From assembly GCF_040024445.1 (NCBI RefSeq), contig NZ_CP157276.1, positions 620,001 to 684,000 of the forward strand: DNA of 64,000 nt, read 5' to 3'. The notes under the pieces were generated by a model that was not told the DNA's origin, did not search any database, and saw only the letters and a program-made list of their open reading frames with translations. Each line of letters starts with the position of its first letter. Position 1 is the first letter of the stretch. The DNA comes from Prescottella soli. GTDB taxonomy: Bacteria > Actinomycetota > Actinomycetes > Mycobacteriales > Mycobacteriaceae. The translations under genes and the position numbers were made by a program. Shown in pieces: positions 28,559 through 43,403 of the stretch.

Positions 28559-29718
28559 TACTTCTTGACTCCCTCGAGCAGGTTGGCGAAACGGTCGAAC
28601 AGGTACGCGGCGTCGTGCGGGCCGGCCGCGGCCTCGGGGTGGTACTGCACGGAGAACGCCGAACCGTCGAGCAGGCGCACGCCCTCGACGGCACCGTCGT
28701 TGGCGCAGGTGTGGCTGACGACGGCGCGACCGAACGGGGTGTCGAACTCCTGACCGGCCTCACCCTCGAGCGCGAAGCCGTGGTTCTGCGCGGTGATCGC
28801 GATGCGTCCGGTCTCGTGCTCGACGACCGGGATGTTGATGCCGCGGTGGCCGAACTTCATCTTGTAGGTGTTCAGGCCCAGTGCCCGGCCGAGGATCTGG
28901 TTGCCGAAGCAGATACCGAACAGCGGCAGCCCCTGCCCCAGCACCTCCTTGGTGAGGTGGACGGCCCCGTCCGCGGTGGCCGGGTCGCCCGGGCCGTTGG
29001 ACAGGAAGACGCCGTCGGCCTTGATGTCGAGGATGTCGTGCAGGGTCGCGGTGGACGGCAGCACGTGCACCCGCATGCCGCGCTCGGCGAACATCCGCGG
29101 CGTGTTGGTCTTGATGCCCAGGTCGATGGCCGCGACGGTGTAGCGGGCCTCGCCGCCGGCCGGCTCGACGATGTAGCCGTTGGGGGTGGACACCTCGCCG
29201 GCCAGGTCGGCGCCGAGCATCGTCGGCTGGCTCTTGACCCGGTCGAGCAGGACGTCGACGTCGGCGAGCGCCTCGCCCGAGAAGACGCCGGCGCGCATCG
29301 AGCCGCGGGTGCGCAGGTGGCGGACCAGTGCGCGGGTGTCGATGCCGGCGATGCCGACGATGCCCTGACGCTCGAGCTCGTCCTGCAGTGAGCCCGTGGC
29401 GCGCCAGCTGGACGTGCGGCGCGAGGGGTCGCGCACGACGTAGCCGGCGACCCAGATCTTGGACTCGGACGACTTGCCGGTCGGGCCGACGGACTCGTTG
29501 TCCTCGTCGTTCCAGCCGGTGTTGCCGATCTGCGGTGCCGTCGACACCACGATCTGGCGGTGGTAGCTGGGGTCGGTCAGGGTCTCCTGGTAGCCGGTCA
29601 TGCCGGTGCTGAAGACCGCCTCACCGAGCGTCTGTCCCACCGCACCGAAAGTGGTTCCCCGGAAGACCCGACCGTCCTCGAGAACCAGGACCGCCGTATT
29701 GGTGTCAAAGCCGCTCAT
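28558..29718 (-). CDS. carA: Carbamoyl-phosphate synthase small subunit
   Basis: A 386-residue glutaminase subunit that supplies ammonia to CarB. The N-terminal domain starts [22 protein letters not shown]. The class I amidotransferase domain shows the nucleophile in [14 protein letters not shown] and the His-Glu pair in [14 protein letters not shown]. It overlaps the upstream membrane gene by ATGA. Confidence 0.97.
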
Positions 29719-30266
29719 GCGTCTTCTCCGTTCTGCTCGACCTCACCAGAGCCCGCCGCATTCGCTGTGTCTGTCTTGTCCGTGCTGTCTGTCTCGCGCA
29801 CCCACGTCGGGTACATCGTCTTGTCGTCTCCACGGAATCCCGTATCGATCTCGGTGCCGGTGGGCAACTCCCACCGGATCACCAGGACTCCGTCCTTCGT
29901 CATCACTTTTCCGGCGAGACCTCGCTCGGTCCGGATCGCGCGGATCGACTCGTCCGGGATCCAGATCGCCGAGGCGCCGTTGCGCTCGAGCAGGATGCCG
30001 CGCGACCACCGGCTGAGCTCGCCGGTCGCCCGGTATCCGATGTCGCCGACGGCGATGCGGTCCTGCCAGCTCGGGGCGAGCGTGCTGCCCACGTACAGGC
30101 CGGTGCTCGGCGCGATCAGCTGTTTGCCGAGATCGGCGGGAACCTGCGGCAGCTCACCGATCCGGTCGGCCTGCCGAGCGGCCCGGCCCTTCCAGCCGCG
30201 GTACATCAGGAACACCAGCAGTGCCCACACCGCGATACAGCCGACGACCCACAGAAGTCGCTCCAT
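29715..30266 (-). CDS. PH-like domain membrane protein in the pyr operon
   Basis: A 183-residue protein with one N-terminal membrane helix ([21 protein letters not shown]) and a cytoplasmic beta-rich domain ([55 protein letters not shown]) of the PH-like kind seen in actinobacteria. It sits between pyrC and carA, coupled to carA by an ATGA overlap, as in other Mycobacteriales. Its role is unknown; it has no enzymatic motif. The C-terminal tail is acidic and disordered. Confidence 0.8.
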   Translation of the reverse strand: MERLLWVVGCIAVWALLVFLMYRGWKGRAARQADRIGELPQVPADLGKQLIAPSTGLYVGSTLAPSWQDRIAVGDIGYRATGELSRWSRGILLERNGASAIWIPDESIRAIRTERGLAGKVMTKDGVLVIRWELPTGTEIDTGFRGDDKTMYPTWVRETDSTDKTDTANAAGSGEVEQNGEDA

Positions 30267-30268
30267 CG

Positions 30269-31588
30269 TCAGCGCTCCTCTCCGAGCGGCCGGACCTTCC
30301 CGTCCCGGGCAGTGACGCGGCCACGCAGCACCGTGGTCGTCACCTTCGCGGGCAGGGTCATGGCCTCGTACGGGGTGTTGTTCGCGACGCTGGCCAGCTC
30401 GGGACCGTGCACGGTCCACTCCGCGTCGGGGTCGACGAGCACCAGGTTGGCCGGCTCCCCCACCTCGATCGGGCGTCCCTGGTCGTCGAGTCCGACGATC
30501 TCGGCGGGCCGCTCGCTCATCACGCGGGCCACGCCGCGCCAGTCGAGCAGGCCCGGCCGCACCATCGTCTCCACGACGATCGACAGGGCCGTCTCGAGCC
30601 CGAGCATGCCGGGGCGCGCCTGCGAGAACTCGCAGCACTTGTCCTGCTCGGCATGCGGCGCGTGATCGGTGGCCACGCAGTCGATGATCCCCTCGGCCAG
30701 CCCGCGACGCAGCGCCGCGACGTCCGAGGCCTCCCGCAGCGGCGGGTTGACCTTGTTGACCGCGTCGTACGTCTCGAGTCGCGAGTCGTCGAGCAGCAGG
30801 TGGTGCGGGGTGACCTCGGCCGTGATGGCGATGCCCTGGCCACGCGCCCACTTGACGAGCTCGACGGAGCCGGCGGTCGAGGCGTGGCAGATATGCACAC
30901 GGGCACCGGCGTCGCGGGCCAGGAGCGCGTCACGGGCGACGATCGACTCCTCGGCGGCGCGCGGCCAGCCGGCCAGTCCGAGGCGGGCCGCGGTGGGGCC
31001 CTCGTGCGCGACAGCGCCCTCGGTGAGCCGCGGCTCCTCCGCGTGCTGCGCGATCAGGACACCCAGCGAGGCCGAGTACTCGAGCGCGCGGCGCATGATC
31101 AGCGGGTCCGCGACGCAGTGGCCGTCGTCGGAGAACATCTTGACCCGGCCGACGCCCGCGGCCATCGTCGCCATCTCGGCGAGCTGCTTGCCCGCGAGCC
31201 CGACCGTGACCGCGCCGACGGGATGGACGTCGACGAGGCCGACCTCCTGGCCGCGCCGCCACACGTGGTCGGTGATCACGGCCGTGTCGGCGACCGGGCT
31301 GGTGTTGGCCATCGCGAACACGGCGGTGTAACCGCCGAGCGCGGCGGCCGCCGAGCCGCTGTCGATGGTCTCGGTGTCCTCACGACCCGGCTCACGCAGG
31401 TGCGTGTGCATGTCGACGAAGCCCGGCAGCAGGATCTGGCCCGCCCCGTCGACCACCTCGACGTCGTCTGCCGCGGCGAGCCCGGTCCCGATCTCGAGGA
31501 TCTGTCCGTCGCCCAGCAGCAGATCGGTCGGCTCGCCCTCCCCGTACACCAGAACGTTTCGGATCAACACGTTCCCGCTCGCGGACAT
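30269..31588 (-). CDS. pyrC: Dihydroorotase
   Basis: A 439-residue amidohydrolase that closes carbamoyl aspartate to dihydroorotate. Metal ligands are in [10 protein letters not shown] near residue 60, HICHAST, and [10 protein letters not shown] chose the ATG at 31588, which has GAGAAGGTGG at proper distance. A GTG at 31633 that overlaps the pyrB stop is an alternative and would add 15 residues. It is followed after 2 bases by the PH-like gene. Confidence 0.95.
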   Translation of the reverse strand: MSASGNVLIRNVLVYGEGEPTDLLLGDGQILEIGTGLAAADDVEVVDGAGQILLPGFVDMHTHLREPGREDTETIDSGSAAAALGGYTAVFAMANTSPVADTAVITDHVWRRGQEVGLVDVHPVGAVTVGLAGKQLAEMATMAAGVGRVKMFSDDGHCVADPLIMRRALEYSASLGVLIAQHAEEPRLTEGAVAHEGPTAARLGLAGWPRAAEESIVARDALLARDAGARVHICHASTAGSVELVKWARGQGIAITAEVTPHHLLLDDSRLETYDAVNKVNPPLREASDVAALRRGLAEGIIDCVATDHAPHAEQDKCCEFSQARPGMLGLETALSIVVETMVRPGLLDWRGVARVMSERPAEIVGLDDQGRPIEVGEPANLVLVDPDAEWTVHGPELASVANNTPYEAMTLPAKVTTTVLRGRVTARDGKVRPLGEER

Positions 31589-31629
31589 CTGCGGCGCCAC
31601 CTTCTCGTTTCTCGTTGTGTTCAGGTCGC

Positions 31630-33197
<1,568 letters not shown>

Positions 33198-33213
33198 TCA
33201 GCGACCTCCTTCT

Positions 33214-33229
33214 CCGCCTCTCTGGACGG
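33214..33229 (-). promoter_or_regulatory. PyrR-binding loop in the pyr leader
   Basis: The leader RNA forms CCG-UCCAGAGAGG-CGG. The loop matches the known PyrR-binding core UCCNGNGAGG exactly. It lies about 17 bases before the pyrR ATG and directly upstream of the ribosome site, so binding could hide that site. Confidence 0.75.
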
Positions 33230-33256
33230 ATCGTTAAAGGATGTCTGACGCGGCTC

Positions 33257-33285
33257 AGCCTATCAGCGGCCGACTCCGCGCCAGA
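33257..33285 (-). promoter_or_regulatory. Candidate pyr operon promoter
   Basis: Reading left, TCTGGC, a 17-base spacer, and TAGGCT stand about 30 bases upstream of the PyrR loop. Both boxes are weak, so this is a suggestion only. Confidence 0.3.
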
Positions 33286-33323
33286 CTCCGGGTTGGCCGA
33301 GTCCGGAAGGCGATCAGAACATG

Positions 33324-33356
33324 CTGCCGCCCACCCCGATTCGGGGTGGGCGGCAG
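33324..33356 (-). terminator. Terminator hairpin after nusB
   Basis: A 16-bp stem, CTGCCGCCCACCCCGA with its exact complement, lies 11 bases past the nusB stop. It separates the pepQ-efp-nusB unit from the pyr operon. Confidence 0.85.
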
Positions 33357-33366
33357 CAGGATCACT

Positions 33367-33891
33367 TCAGGACTCGGAATCTTCGGCACCGTCGCCGGCG
33401 GCGGCAGCGTCGTCCGACTTCGCACGCTGCGAGGTCGCGGCCGCGGCGGCCCGCACCTGCGGGGCCACCAGGACGACCTGTCCCAGCACGCCGTTCACGA
33501 AGCCCGGCGAGTCGTCCGTCGACAGCTCCTTGGCGAGCTCGACGGCCTCGTCGACGGCCACCACCGGCGGGACGTCCGTCGCGTGGAACAGTTCCCAGAC
33601 GGCGATGCGCAGGATCGCGCGATCCACCGCGGGGAGCCGGTCGAGGGTCCAGTCCTGCAGGTGGGACTCGATCACCTGGTCGATGCGATCCAGGTTCTCG
33701 GCGACACCCTCGACGACCGTCGCCGTGTACGGGGCGACCGGTGCGACGGAATCGTCACGGCCCGCGAGCTGGGACCGCTCCTCGGCGAGGTCGACGGGGT
33801 CGACGTCGCGCGCCTCGGCCTCGAACAGGAAGTCGACGGCCCGCTTGCGGGCCTTGTGACGTGCTCCGAGTTTCTTATGCGTGCCCGACAC
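33367..33891 (-). CDS. nusB: Transcription antitermination protein NusB
   Basis: A 174-residue all-helical RNA-binding protein that acts with NusE in rRNA antitermination. [20 protein letters not shown] at the start and [17 protein letters not shown] with [24 protein letters not shown] are the family blocks. A disordered Ala/Ser tail follows. Its ATG abuts the efp stop. Confidence 0.96.
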   Translation of the reverse strand: MSGTHKKLGARHKARKRAVDFLFEAEARDVDPVDLAEERSQLAGRDDSVAPVAPYTATVVEGVAENLDRIDQVIESHLQDWTLDRLPAVDRAILRIAVWELFHATDVPPVVAVDEAVELAKELSTDDSPGFVNGVLGQVVLVAPQVRAAAAATSQRAKSDDAAAAGDGAEDSES

Positions 33892-34455
33892 TCAGGAATT
33901 CACACGCCCGAGGTAGTTGCCGTCACGCGAGTCGACCTTGAGCTTGTCGCCGGTGTTGATGAACAGCGGGACCTGGATCTCGGCGCCGGTCTCGAGCGTG
34001 GCGGGCTTGGTGCCACCGGTGGAGCGGTCGCCCTGCAGACCCGGATCGGTGTGCTTGACCTCGAGCTCGACCGTGACCGGGAGCTCGACGAACAGCGGCG
34101 CGTCCTCGTGGGTAGCGACCTGGACCTGCATGTTCTCGAGCAGGAAGCGCGCGCCGTCGCCGACGGTGCCCTCGCTGATCGGGATCTGGTCGTAGGTGTC
34201 GCCGTCCATGAAGATGTAGTCGCTACCGTCGTGGTACAGGTAGGTCATGTCGCGGCGGTCGACCGTGGCGGTCTCGACCTTGACACCGGCATTGAAGGTC
34301 TTGTCGACGGTCTTGCCGGACAGGACGTTCTTCATCTTGGTGCGTACGAACGCAGGGCCCTTGCCCGGCTTGACGTGCTGGAACTCGATGATCTGCCAGA
34401 GCTGGCCCTCGATCTTCAGCACGAGCCCGTTCTTGAAATCACTGGTATCTGCCAC
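33892..34455 (-). CDS. efp: Elongation factor P
   Basis: A 187-residue three-domain factor that relieves ribosomes stalled at polyproline. It starts (GTG) [20 protein letters not shown] and has the loop [18 protein letters not shown] that reaches the peptidyl site, plus the conserved end [10 protein letters not shown]. Length equals the family norm. AAGGAGA precedes the GTG. Confidence 0.97.
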   Translation of the reverse strand: MADTSDFKNGLVLKIEGQLWQIIEFQHVKPGKGPAFVRTKMKNVLSGKTVDKTFNAGVKVETATVDRRDMTYLYHDGSDYIFMDGDTYDQIPISEGTVGDGARFLLENMQVQVATHEDAPLFVELPVTVELEVKHTDPGLQGDRSTGGTKPATLETGAEIQVPLFINTGDKLKVDSRDGNYLGRVNS

Positions 34456-34472
34456 TTGGTTTCGCGTCTCCT

Positions 34473-35591
34473 TCAGACGATCGTGATGTCCTTGCTGGTG
34501 AGAGTGAGGAGTTCGGGCTCCTGCTCGCGAACGACGAGCGTGTCCTCGATCCTGACGCCACCGCGCCCGGAGAAATACACACCCGGCTCGACGGTCACCA
34601 CCGCACCGCGTAGCAGTGTACCGGTGCCGAGCTTGCCGATCCCGGGCGCTTCGTGGATCTCGAGCCCGACACCGTGACCGAGTCCGTGCAGGAACAGGTC
34701 GCCGTATCCGGCGTCCTCGATCACCGAGCGCGCCGCCGCATCCACGGAACCGACCACCACCCCCGGCGCGAGCGCCCCACGGCCGGCGGCCTGCGCCCGC
34801 GACACCAGGTCGTAGAGGTCGCGCTGCCACTGAGCCGCCGTCTCCAGGACGTAGGTGCGCGTCATGTCCGAGTGGTAGCCACCGATCTGGGCGCCGAAGT
34901 CCAGCTTGACGAAGTCACCCGAGCGCAGCACGGCGTCCGTGGGGCGATGATGAGGCACCGCGGAGTTGGCGCCGGCTGCCACGATCGTCTCGAACGAGAT
35001 GCCGTCCGCGCCGTGCTCGAACATCAGCCATTCCAGTTCGCGACCGACCTCGCGTTCGGTGCGCCCCGGACGCAGCCCGCCGCGCTCGATCAGAGCGGCG
35101 AGCGCGGCGTCGGCGGCGGCGCACGCACGGCGCAGCAGTGCGATCTCACCCTCGTCCTTGACCGCCCGCAACCGCTCGACCAGTCCCGGCGCCCGCACGA
35201 AGTCGACGCCCGGTGTCGCGTCCGACCACGCCGCATGCTGGTCGAACGTCACGACGTGGCTCTCGAATCCCAGCTTGCCGGCGCCCCACGCGACGGCGAG
35301 CTCGAGCAGCCGCGGCGCGCTCGCGCGCGCGATCTCGGCGCGCAGGTCGGGCACCTGCTCGGCAACCTGGACCAGGTACCGGCCGTCGGTGCAGACCACG
35401 GTGCGGTCCTCGGCGCCGATGTCGTCGGTGGCGGACACCAGCAGCGCGGCGTTCGATCCGGTGAACCCGGTCAGGTAGCGGATGTTGAGCAGATCGGTCA
35501 CCAGCAGGGCGTCGAGGCCGCGTTCACGCAGCAGCTCGCGCAGATTCGCGCGCCGGGCGGCGGTAGGAGCGGTCACCGGATCGATCGACAT
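34473..35591 (-). CDS. pepQ: Xaa-Pro aminopeptidase/dipeptidase (M24B)
   Basis: A 372-residue metallopeptidase that removes residues next to proline. The creatinase-like N-terminal domain is followed by the pita-bread fold with all five metal ligands: [16 protein letters not shown] (two Asp), [13 protein letters not shown] (His), TVEPGVYF (Glu) and [10 protein letters not shown] (Glu). It is the first gene of the pepQ-efp-nusB unit. Conservation of this trio suits EF-P's role with proline, although the link is only positional. Confidence 0.92.
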   Translation of the reverse strand: MSIDPVTAPTAARRANLRELLRERGLDALLVTDLLNIRYLTGFTGSNAALLVSATDDIGAEDRTVVCTDGRYLVQVAEQVPDLRAEIARASAPRLLELAVAWGAGKLGFESHVVTFDQHAAWSDATPGVDFVRAPGLVERLRAVKDEGEIALLRRACAAADAALAALIERGGLRPGRTEREVGRELEWLMFEHGADGISFETIVAAGANSAVPHHRPTDAVLRSGDFVKLDFGAQIGGYHSDMTRTYVLETAAQWQRDLYDLVSRAQAAGRGALAPGVVVGSVDAAARSVIEDAGYGDLFLHGLGHGVGLEIHEAPGIGKLGTGTLLRGAVVTVEPGVYFSGRGGVRIEDTLVVREQEPELLTLTSKDITIV

Positions 35592-35738
35592 ACCTCGAAA
35601 CTACCGGTCGGCCCCGGCCGGAACACAGACCGCGAACCGTGTCGCCCCGCCCGGACGGAAAACGTGTCCGACGCCTCTTCGGTCCGTTTGTGTGGGTTAG
35701 GACACAAGCCCGGAATCCTGCTGGTTACCCTGTGTCAC

Positions 35739-36356
35739 ATGAATGGGTGGGTCGTACGAGGTCTCGGTCTCGCATTGGTACACGTCGTGGTGCGCACTTT
35801 CCTGGGGGCTGCGGTGACGCAGTGGCCCCAACAGGGCAGCATCATGCGTTGGTTCTCGCTGCTCCTCGTGATCCTCGCGGCATTCCTGTGGGGAGCGCTC
35901 GACGGAATCCGTGACCGGCGCGCCCATCCCGATCCGGACGACGGCGCCGACCTGACGATCATGTGGCTCAAGGCCGCGTTCGTCGCCGGCATCCTCGCCG
36001 GTGCAGCGTCCTGGCTCGTCGGCATCCTCTTCGACATCGCGATCACCAACGGCGGACTGTTCTTCGAGGTGACGTCAGGCGCGGCGTTCACCGTCCTGCT
36101 CGTCTTCGTCCCCGCGATGATCGCGGTCGCTCTCGGACGCTTCCTCGCCGGTCGCGGCGCCGCGAGCAGCGCCGACGACCACGTGGCCTACCCGCACGAC
36201 GCCGACATCGACGTCGAGGAGCGGGCCGCCGAGTCCTACGCCGGCAGCGAGTGGTCGTACGAGCACGGCCACGGCGACGACAACGCCGACACCGAGGTGT
36301 TCACGCCGGTCGATCCGGACGCGAAGCCCGGCGGCTCGCACCGCGCCGAACAGTAG
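35739..36356 (+). CDS. Four-helix membrane protein (B-4DMT type)
   Basis: A 205-residue protein with four membrane helices (WVVRGLGLALVHVVVRTFLG, WFSLLLVILAAFLWGAL, AAFVAGILAGAASWLVGILF, AAFTVLLVFVPAMIAVALG) and an acidic, disordered cytoplasmic tail. It matches the actinobacterial B-4DMT family, proposed to be small transporters. It lies divergent from pepQ and convergent with aroQ, the same place as its homologue in Mycobacterium. No substrate can be named. Confidence 0.78.
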   Translation: MNGWVVRGLGLALVHVVVRTFLGAAVTQWPQQGSIMRWFSLLLVILAAFLWGALDGIRDRRAHPDPDDGADLTIMWLKAAFVAGILAGAASWLVGILFDIAITNGGLFFEVTSGAAFTVLLVFVPAMIAVALGRFLAGRGAASSADDHVAYPHDADIDVEERAAESYAGSEWSYEHGHGDDNADTEVFTPVDPDAKPGGSHRAEQ

Positions 36357-36369
36357 GAGCAGCACGAGG

Positions 36370-36404
36370 AAGGGGCCGAGGCGGTGAATCCGCCTCGGCC
36401 CCTT
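36370..36404. terminator. Bidirectional terminator hairpin
   Basis: A perfect 15-bp stem (AAGGGGCCGAGGCGG and its complement) with loop TGAAT starts 14 bases after the four-helix membrane gene and 56 bases past the aroQ stop, so it can end both converging units. Confidence 0.88.
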
Positions 36405-36459
36405 CGCCGTTCATACCCGGGACCCGGCCCGGTCGGCCTCGCTCCGCGAGCCTGTGTCG

Positions 36460-38553
<2,094 letters not shown>

Positions 38554-38557
38554 CCGA

Positions 38558-39754
38558 TCACCGGGGCTGACGCGCCGCGATGCCGTCGACGTACCGCTGG
38601 AAATTCGAGCGGGTCTCGGCGATCGAGTCGCCACCGAACTTGTCGAGCGCCGCCTGCGCCACGACGAGCGCAACCATCGCCTCGGCGACGACACCGGCAG
38701 CCGGGACCGCGCAGACATCGGAGCGCTGGTGGATCGCGACTGCTTCCTCGCCGGTCGACATGTCGACGGTGGACAGCGCCCGCGGGACGGTGGAGATCGG
38801 CTTCATCGCGGCGCGCACCCGCAACGCCTCGCCGTTCGTCATGCCGCCTTCGAGGCCGCCGGCGCGGTTGGTCGAGCGGAGGACGCCGTCGGGCCCCGGA
38901 CGCATCTCGTCGTGCGCGGCGCTGCCGCGGCGGCGGGCGGTCTCGAAACCGTCGCCGACCTCGACACCCTTGATCGCCTGGATGCCCATGAGGGCGGCAG
39001 CGAGCTTGGAGTCGAGGCGGTCCGCGCCGCTGATGAAGGAGCCCAGCCCGACCGGGAGGCCATGGACAACCACCTCGACGACACCGCCGAGGGTGTCGCC
39101 GTCCTTCTTGGCGGCCTCGATCTCGGCGATCATCGAAGCTTCTGCCGTTTCGCCGAAAGCCCGAACAGGGCTGGCGTCGATCGCCTCGAGGTCACCGGCC
39201 TGCGGACCCGGGCCGACGTACGGATCGGACGCGCCGATCGAGATGACGTGCGAGAGGACCTCGACGCCGAAGAGCTGACGCAGGAACTGACGGGCGACGG
39301 TGCCGGCGGCGACACGAGCCGCGGTCTCGCGGGCGCTGGCGCGCTCGAGGACCGGGCGGGCGTCGTCGAACCCGTACTTGAGCATGCCCGAGTAGTCGGC
39401 GTGCCCGGGACGCGGACGGGTGAGCGGCGCGTTGCGCGCCTGACCGGCGAGTTCGGCCTCGTCCACCGGGTCGGCGGACATGATGGTCTCCCACTTGGGC
39501 CATTCGGTGTTGCCGACCTCGACGGCGATCGGGCCACCGAGGGTGCGGCCGTGACGGACGCCGCCGATGATCGTGACCTTGTCGGCCTCGAACTTCATGC
39601 GGGCGCCGCGGCCGTAGCCGAGGCGGCGGCGCGCAAGCTGCGCCGCGATGTCGTCGGACGTCACCTCGACGCCGGCGACCATCCCCTCGAGCATGGCTAC
39701 GAGGGCGGGACCATGGGACTCTCCAGCAGTTATCCAGCGCAACACATCCAGCAT
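38558..39754 (-). CDS. aroC: Chorismate synthase
   Basis: A 398-residue FMN-dependent enzyme that makes chorismate from EPSP. It starts [25 protein letters not shown] and holds [16 protein letters not shown] and [25 protein letters not shown]. It is the first gene of the aroC-K-B-Q unit. The peptidase gene is 62 bases upstream in the same direction. Confidence 0.97.
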   Translation of the reverse strand: MLDVLRWITAGESHGPALVAMLEGMVAGVEVTSDDIAAQLARRRLGYGRGARMKFEADKVTIIGGVRHGRTLGGPIAVEVGNTEWPKWETIMSADPVDEAELAGQARNAPLTRPRPGHADYSGMLKYGFDDARPVLERASARETAARVAAGTVARQFLRQLFGVEVLSHVISIGASDPYVGPGPQAGDLEAIDASPVRAFGETAEASMIAEIEAAKKDGDTLGGVVEVVVHGLPVGLGSFISGADRLDSKLAAALMGIQAIKGVEVGDGFETARRRGSAAHDEMRPGPDGVLRSTNRAGGLEGGMTNGEALRVRAAMKPISTVPRALSTVDMSTGEEAVAIHQRSDVCAVPAAGVVAEAMVALVVAQAALDKFGGDSIAETRSNFQRYVDGIAARQPR

Positions 39755-39816
39755 CTTTCCACGTCCGTAGCGCCCGCTTCGACAGTGGGCCGTTCCCGGC
39801 CGCGCCGCCGCTCCTG

Positions 39817-40395
39817 TCACAGGCACCACAGGGCCACCGCGGTCGCCGCACACATCGACGGACCGTGCGCGATCGGGTCGCCGACGCGCCGCCGCGCCAC
39901 GCCGACGAGCGCGCTGAGTACCGGGGCCAGGGCGGCCGCGGCCAACCATGCGGATGCACCCGCCATCCCGGTCACGGCGCCCAGACCGACAGCGAGTTTG
40001 ACGTCGCCGGCGCCCATCCCGGACGGCGCCACCAGGTGCAGCATCAGGTAGGACCCGGCCAGCATCAGGGCACCGGCCACCGCACCCCGCGCCTCCCCCG
40101 TGCCGAGAGCGAACCCGACGATCGCTGCGCCGCCGGGCAGGGTGAGCACGTTCGGCAGCCGACGCACGCGCAGGTCGACGACGCTCGCCGCCAGCATCCA
40201 CCACACGAGCGCGAGCGCGGGCACCAGCGCCGGCGACCATCCCACCCGCAGCGTGACGGCCGCGAACCCGACGGCGCACGCACCCTCGCACCACCCGACC
40301 GGGATCGGAGCGTCGCGCGTGAACCCGGCCAGCAGCCGACGGGTTCCGTACCCGGTCAGTCCACCGGTGAGCAGCCCCACGACGATCCACCACAT
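39817..40395 (-). CDS. Prepilin peptidase-like A24 membrane protease
   Basis: A 192-residue membrane aspartyl protease of family A24. The two catalytic aspartates are in [16 protein letters not shown] and [14 protein letters not shown] (the GxGD motif), between hydrophobic helices. It lacks the N-terminal cysteine methyltransferase domain. It occupies the same position beside aroC/aroE in mycobacteria. No pilin gene is in the window, so its substrate is unknown. Confidence 0.88.
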   Translation of the reverse strand: MWWIVVGLLTGGLTGYGTRRLLAGFTRDAPIPVGWCEGACAVGFAAVTLRVGWSPALVPALALVWWMLAASVVDLRVRRLPNVLTLPGGAAIVGFALGTGEARGAVAGALMLAGSYLMLHLVAPSGMGAGDVKLAVGLGAVTGMAGASAWLAAAALAPVLSALVGVARRRVGDPIAHGPSMCAATAVALWCL

Positions 40396-40505
40396 GCCGC
40401 GAGGATGGTCCACCGGCCGGACGAGAGATCGCCGACGACGGCGCCGGAGAACAAGTCTGTGGATGGACGAGCGGCTGTGGACGGACGCCGGAGGCCCGAC
40501 CCCGG

Positions 40506-41318
40506 CTACCGGATCGCCGCCGCCATGGCTTCGCGCGGCGCGGGCATGCCCGTGAACTGTTCGACCTGCCCGTACGCCTGGTTGAGCAGCATCGCCAGTC
40601 CCCCGACGACCGTGCCGCCGGCGCGTTCGACGGACTCGGCGAGCGGGGTCGGCCACGGGTTGTAGATGGCGTCGAGCACGAACCGTGCCCGGCCGATCAC
40701 GTCCGCGTACGGCGCCGCCCCCGCCGCGGGCACGGTGCTGACCAGCGCGGCGGAGTCGGCGCACAGGTCGCCGAGTCGGTCGTCGTCGAACGTCACGTGC
40801 CGCACGGACAGCCCCACCGCCTCGGCGCACACCAGGGTGGGCCGCGCACGGTCCGCGTCCCGCGCAACGACCGTCACCGCCGCCACCCCCATGTCCGCGA
40901 GCGCGACGAGCGCCGGGCGGGCGGTTCCGCCGGCACCGACCACGACGGCCGAGCCCCCGGTGAGGTCGCCGACGCCACCGTCGACGAGAGCGCCACGGAC
41001 GCCGTCGACGTCGGTGCAGTCGGCCCGCCAGCCGTCGTCGATGCGGACGAGGGTGTTGGCCGACCCAATCGTCACGGCCCGCGCGGTGCGCTCGGTCGCG
41101 AACTCGAGCGCCGCGACCTTGCCGGGCATCGTCACCGACAGCCCGACCCATTCGGGTCCCAGCCCGGACACGAGGCCGGGCAACTGCTCGCCGGTGCACT
41201 CGATCCGCTCGTACGTCCAGCCGGAAAGCCCCAACGCGGCATAGGCCGCGAGGTGCAGCTGCGGGGACTTCGAATGCGAGATCGGGCTGCCCAGAACCGC
41301 CGCCTTACGCGCCGACAC
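40506..41318 (-). CDS. aroE: Shikimate dehydrogenase
   Basis: A 270-residue enzyme of the shikimate pathway. The shikimate-binding start [19 protein letters not shown], the catalytic lysine in [14 protein letters not shown], and the NADP site [16 protein letters not shown] are visible. GTG at 41318 has GGAAGGTGAT before it and lies 5 bases after mltG. Actinobacterial AroE often has this slightly unusual motif set. Confidence 0.93.
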   Translation of the reverse strand: MSARKAAVLGSPISHSKSPQLHLAAYAALGLSGWTYERIECTGEQLPGLVSGLGPEWVGLSVTMPGKVAALEFATERTARAVTIGSANTLVRIDDGWRADCTDVDGVRGALVDGGVGDLTGGSAVVVGAGGTARPALVALADMGVAAVTVVARDADRARPTLVCAEAVGLSVRHVTFDDDRLGDLCADSAALVSTVPAAGAAPYADVIGRARFVLDAIYNPWPTPLAESVERAGGTVVGGLAMLLNQAYGQVEQFTGMPAPREAMAAAIR

Positions 41319-41323
41319 GTCGA

Positions 41324-42844
41324 TCACCTTCCACTGTCGAGGATGCCGCTCCGCTGAGCCAACTCGATGTTCGCGAGATGCTCGTTGTAGTCGCGGGTGA
41401 AGAGCGTGGTGCCCTTCTTGTCGATCGTCACGAAGTACAGGTAGTCGCCCGGAGCCGGATTCTCCACGGCGCGAAGCGCATTGATGCTCGGCGACGAGAT
41501 CGGCGTGGCGGGCAGGCCCGGCATGGCGTACGTGTTCCACGGTGTGGCCCGGGCGCGGTCCGCGTCGGTGGTGGCGACCTCGGTGGTGTCGAGGGCGTAG
41601 TTCACGGTCGAGTCGAACTGGAGCGGCTGGTTCACCGCGAGGCGGTTGACGACCACCCGAGCGACCTTGTCGAAGTCGGCGGGCATTCCCTCACGTTCGA
41701 CGAGCGACGCGACGACGAGCATCTGGTACGGGCCCAGCCCGACGTGGGTACCGGCAGTTTTGATGCCGGTGGATTCGTAGCTCTCCGCGCTGGCACTCAC
41801 GAGCTGGTGCAGGATCTGCACCGGCGTCTGCGTGGGATCGAAATCCCAACTGCCGGCGGCGATCAACCCCTCGAGCTGACGATCCCGGTCCGGGACGTTC
41901 GCGACCTGTGCGCGCGCCCAGTCCGGCACGCCGAGCGCGGTGAGGTCGGCGCCGGCGCCCGCCTGGTTGAGCTGGTCGTAGCTGATGCACTTGGGGGCGT
42001 TCACCGAACCGACACAGCTGGCCTCCGCGATCAGGGTGTAGATGCCCTTCTTGACCGCACCGGTCTGGACGTCGCGGGTGTCGTGCAACTGCCGGCCCTC
42101 GGAGATCACCAGCTGCCCGACACGCGCCTTCGGCGAGACCAGCGCCGACACCGCATCGGCGCCCGAGATCTGGGTGGCGATCGAGTAGTAGCCGGGCTGA
42201 AGCGAATTCATGGCGTCGTTGCGGAGCGCGGCCCGGTAGAACGCGCCCTCGCTCTTGACGACGTCCTTGGTGGCCATCTCGTTCGCGATCTGCTCCGCGG
42301 TGTCGCCGGAGTGCACCTGGACGACCACGTCGGGGCCACCCGGACCGGCGTAGTCGGCGACGTCGCGGCCGCTGATCTGGTCGTACACGGCGACGGCGGC
42401 GGCGCCCATGCCGCCGAGGAGGACCGCACCGGCGAGAACGCCGATGACCCGGCCACGGCGCTTGCGACGCGCCACCTCGCGCATGCGCCGCATCTCACCC
42501 CGGCTCACCGGCTGGGCACCGACCGCGGTCGGCAGGGCCCGGCGGCGCGCGTCGGAGTACTGGTACTCGTCGTACTCGGGTTCGTAGCCGTACCCGGCGT
42601 CGGAACCGTGGGTCTCGTAACCGTGGGTGTCGTACCCCTCGGTCTCGTAGCCCTGGGCGTCGTAACCGTGGGCGTCGTAACCATCGGCGCCGTAGGCCTC
42701 GTGGCCGTGGTCCGCCGGATACCCGTACCGGTCGCCGCGATCGTGATCGGCGGATCGGTCGTAGTCGTAGTAGCCGTGATCACCCGCGTAACCGGGGGTC
42801 GACTCGAACTCGGGACGGCCCGGCGGTTGGCGATGATCGTTCAC
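41324..42844 (-). CDS. mltG: Endolytic transglycosylase MltG
   Basis: A 506-residue YceG-like enzyme that cuts nascent peptidoglycan strands and helps set glycan length. A long, disordered Tyr/Gly/Asp/His-rich cytoplasmic N-terminus with tandem repeats (residues 52-80) precedes a basic stretch (RRKRRGR), one membrane helix ([22 protein letters not shown]), and the catalytic domain with ASLVEREG (catalytic Glu) and [23 protein letters not shown]. It overlaps ruvX by ATGA. Confidence 0.94.
   Translation of the reverse strand: MNDHRQPPGRPEFESTPGYAGDHGYYDYDRSADHDRGDRYGYPADHGHEAYGADGYDAHGYDAQGYETEGYDTHGYETHGSDAGYGYEPEYDEYQYSDARRRALPTAVGAQPVSRGEMRRMREVARRKRRGRVIGVLAGAVLLGGMGAAAVAVYDQISGRDVADYAGPGGPDVVVQVHSGDTAEQIANEMATKDVVKSEGAFYRAALRNDAMNSLQPGYYSIATQISGADAVSALVSPKARVGQLVISEGRQLHDTRDVQTGAVKKGIYTLIAEASCVGSVNAPKCISYDQLNQAGAGADLTALGVPDWARAQVANVPDRDRQLEGLIAAGSWDFDPTQTPVQILHQLVSASAESYESTGIKTAGTHVGLGPYQMLVVASLVEREGMPADFDKVARVVVNRLAVNQPLQFDSTVNYALDTTEVATTDADRARATPWNTYAMPGLPATPISSPSINALRAVENPAPGDYLYFVTIDKKGTTLFTRDYNEHLANIELAQRSGILDSGR
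42605..42691 (-). repeat. 15-bp tandem repeats inside mltG
   Basis: About six imperfect copies of a 15-base unit encode five-residue blocks such as [10 protein letters not shown] and GYETE. Copy number could vary between strains by slippage. Confidence 0.8.
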
Positions 42845-43401
42845 AGGCCGCCCTCCGTGGGCCGGCCACTACTGTCCGAGTCCGTCACGTTCACCGCTCT
42901 GCTCCGCTCGTCCAACCATCCCTGCAAGATCGCCACCGCAGCCGCCTGATCGATCATCGGCCGCTGGCCCTTCGCCCGGACTCCGCTCTCGCGCAATGCC
43001 CGCGACGCGGTGACCGTCGTCAGCCGCTCGTCGGCCATGCGAACCGGGATCGGGTCGATGCCACGCTGCAGTCGCCGGGCGAAGGCAGACGCGATTGCCG
43101 CGGCCTTGCCGCGTTCGCCGCGCAGGGTCTGCGGCAGACCGACGATAACCTCGACGGCCTCGTACTCCTGGACAAGCGCGACAATCCGCCGGATGTCCGG
43201 CGCGTCGGGCCCCTTCTCCTTGGACCGGGCAACCGTCTCCACCGGCGTCGCGAGGATGCAGTCGGGATCGCACGACGCGACCCCGATCCGCACGCTGCCG
43301 ACGTCGACGGCGATGCGGCGCCCGCGCCCGGGGTCGTCGACCCCGGGGTGATCGGGCCCCGACGGTGCAGGGCGGTCGGGACCCGACTCGGCCGGGGGCA
43401 C
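42841..43401 (-). CDS. ruvX: Holliday junction resolvase-like RuvX (YqgF)
   Basis: A 186-residue RNase H-fold protein with [44 protein letters not shown] and [13 protein letters not shown]. It is linked to 16S rRNA end processing and/or junction resolution. The GTG start comes 2 bases after the alaS stop. A proline-rich tail of about 28 residues lies at the N-terminus. Confidence 0.95.
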   Translation of the reverse strand: MPPAESGPDRPAPSGPDHPGVDDPGRGRRIAVDVGSVRIGVASCDPDCILATPVETVARSKEKGPDAPDIRRIVALVQEYEAVEVIVGLPQTLRGERGKAAAIASAFARRLQRGIDPIPVRMADERLTTVTASRALRESGVRAKGQRPMIDQAAAVAILQGWLDERSRAVNVTDSDSSGRPTEGGL

Positions 43402-43403
43402 CG

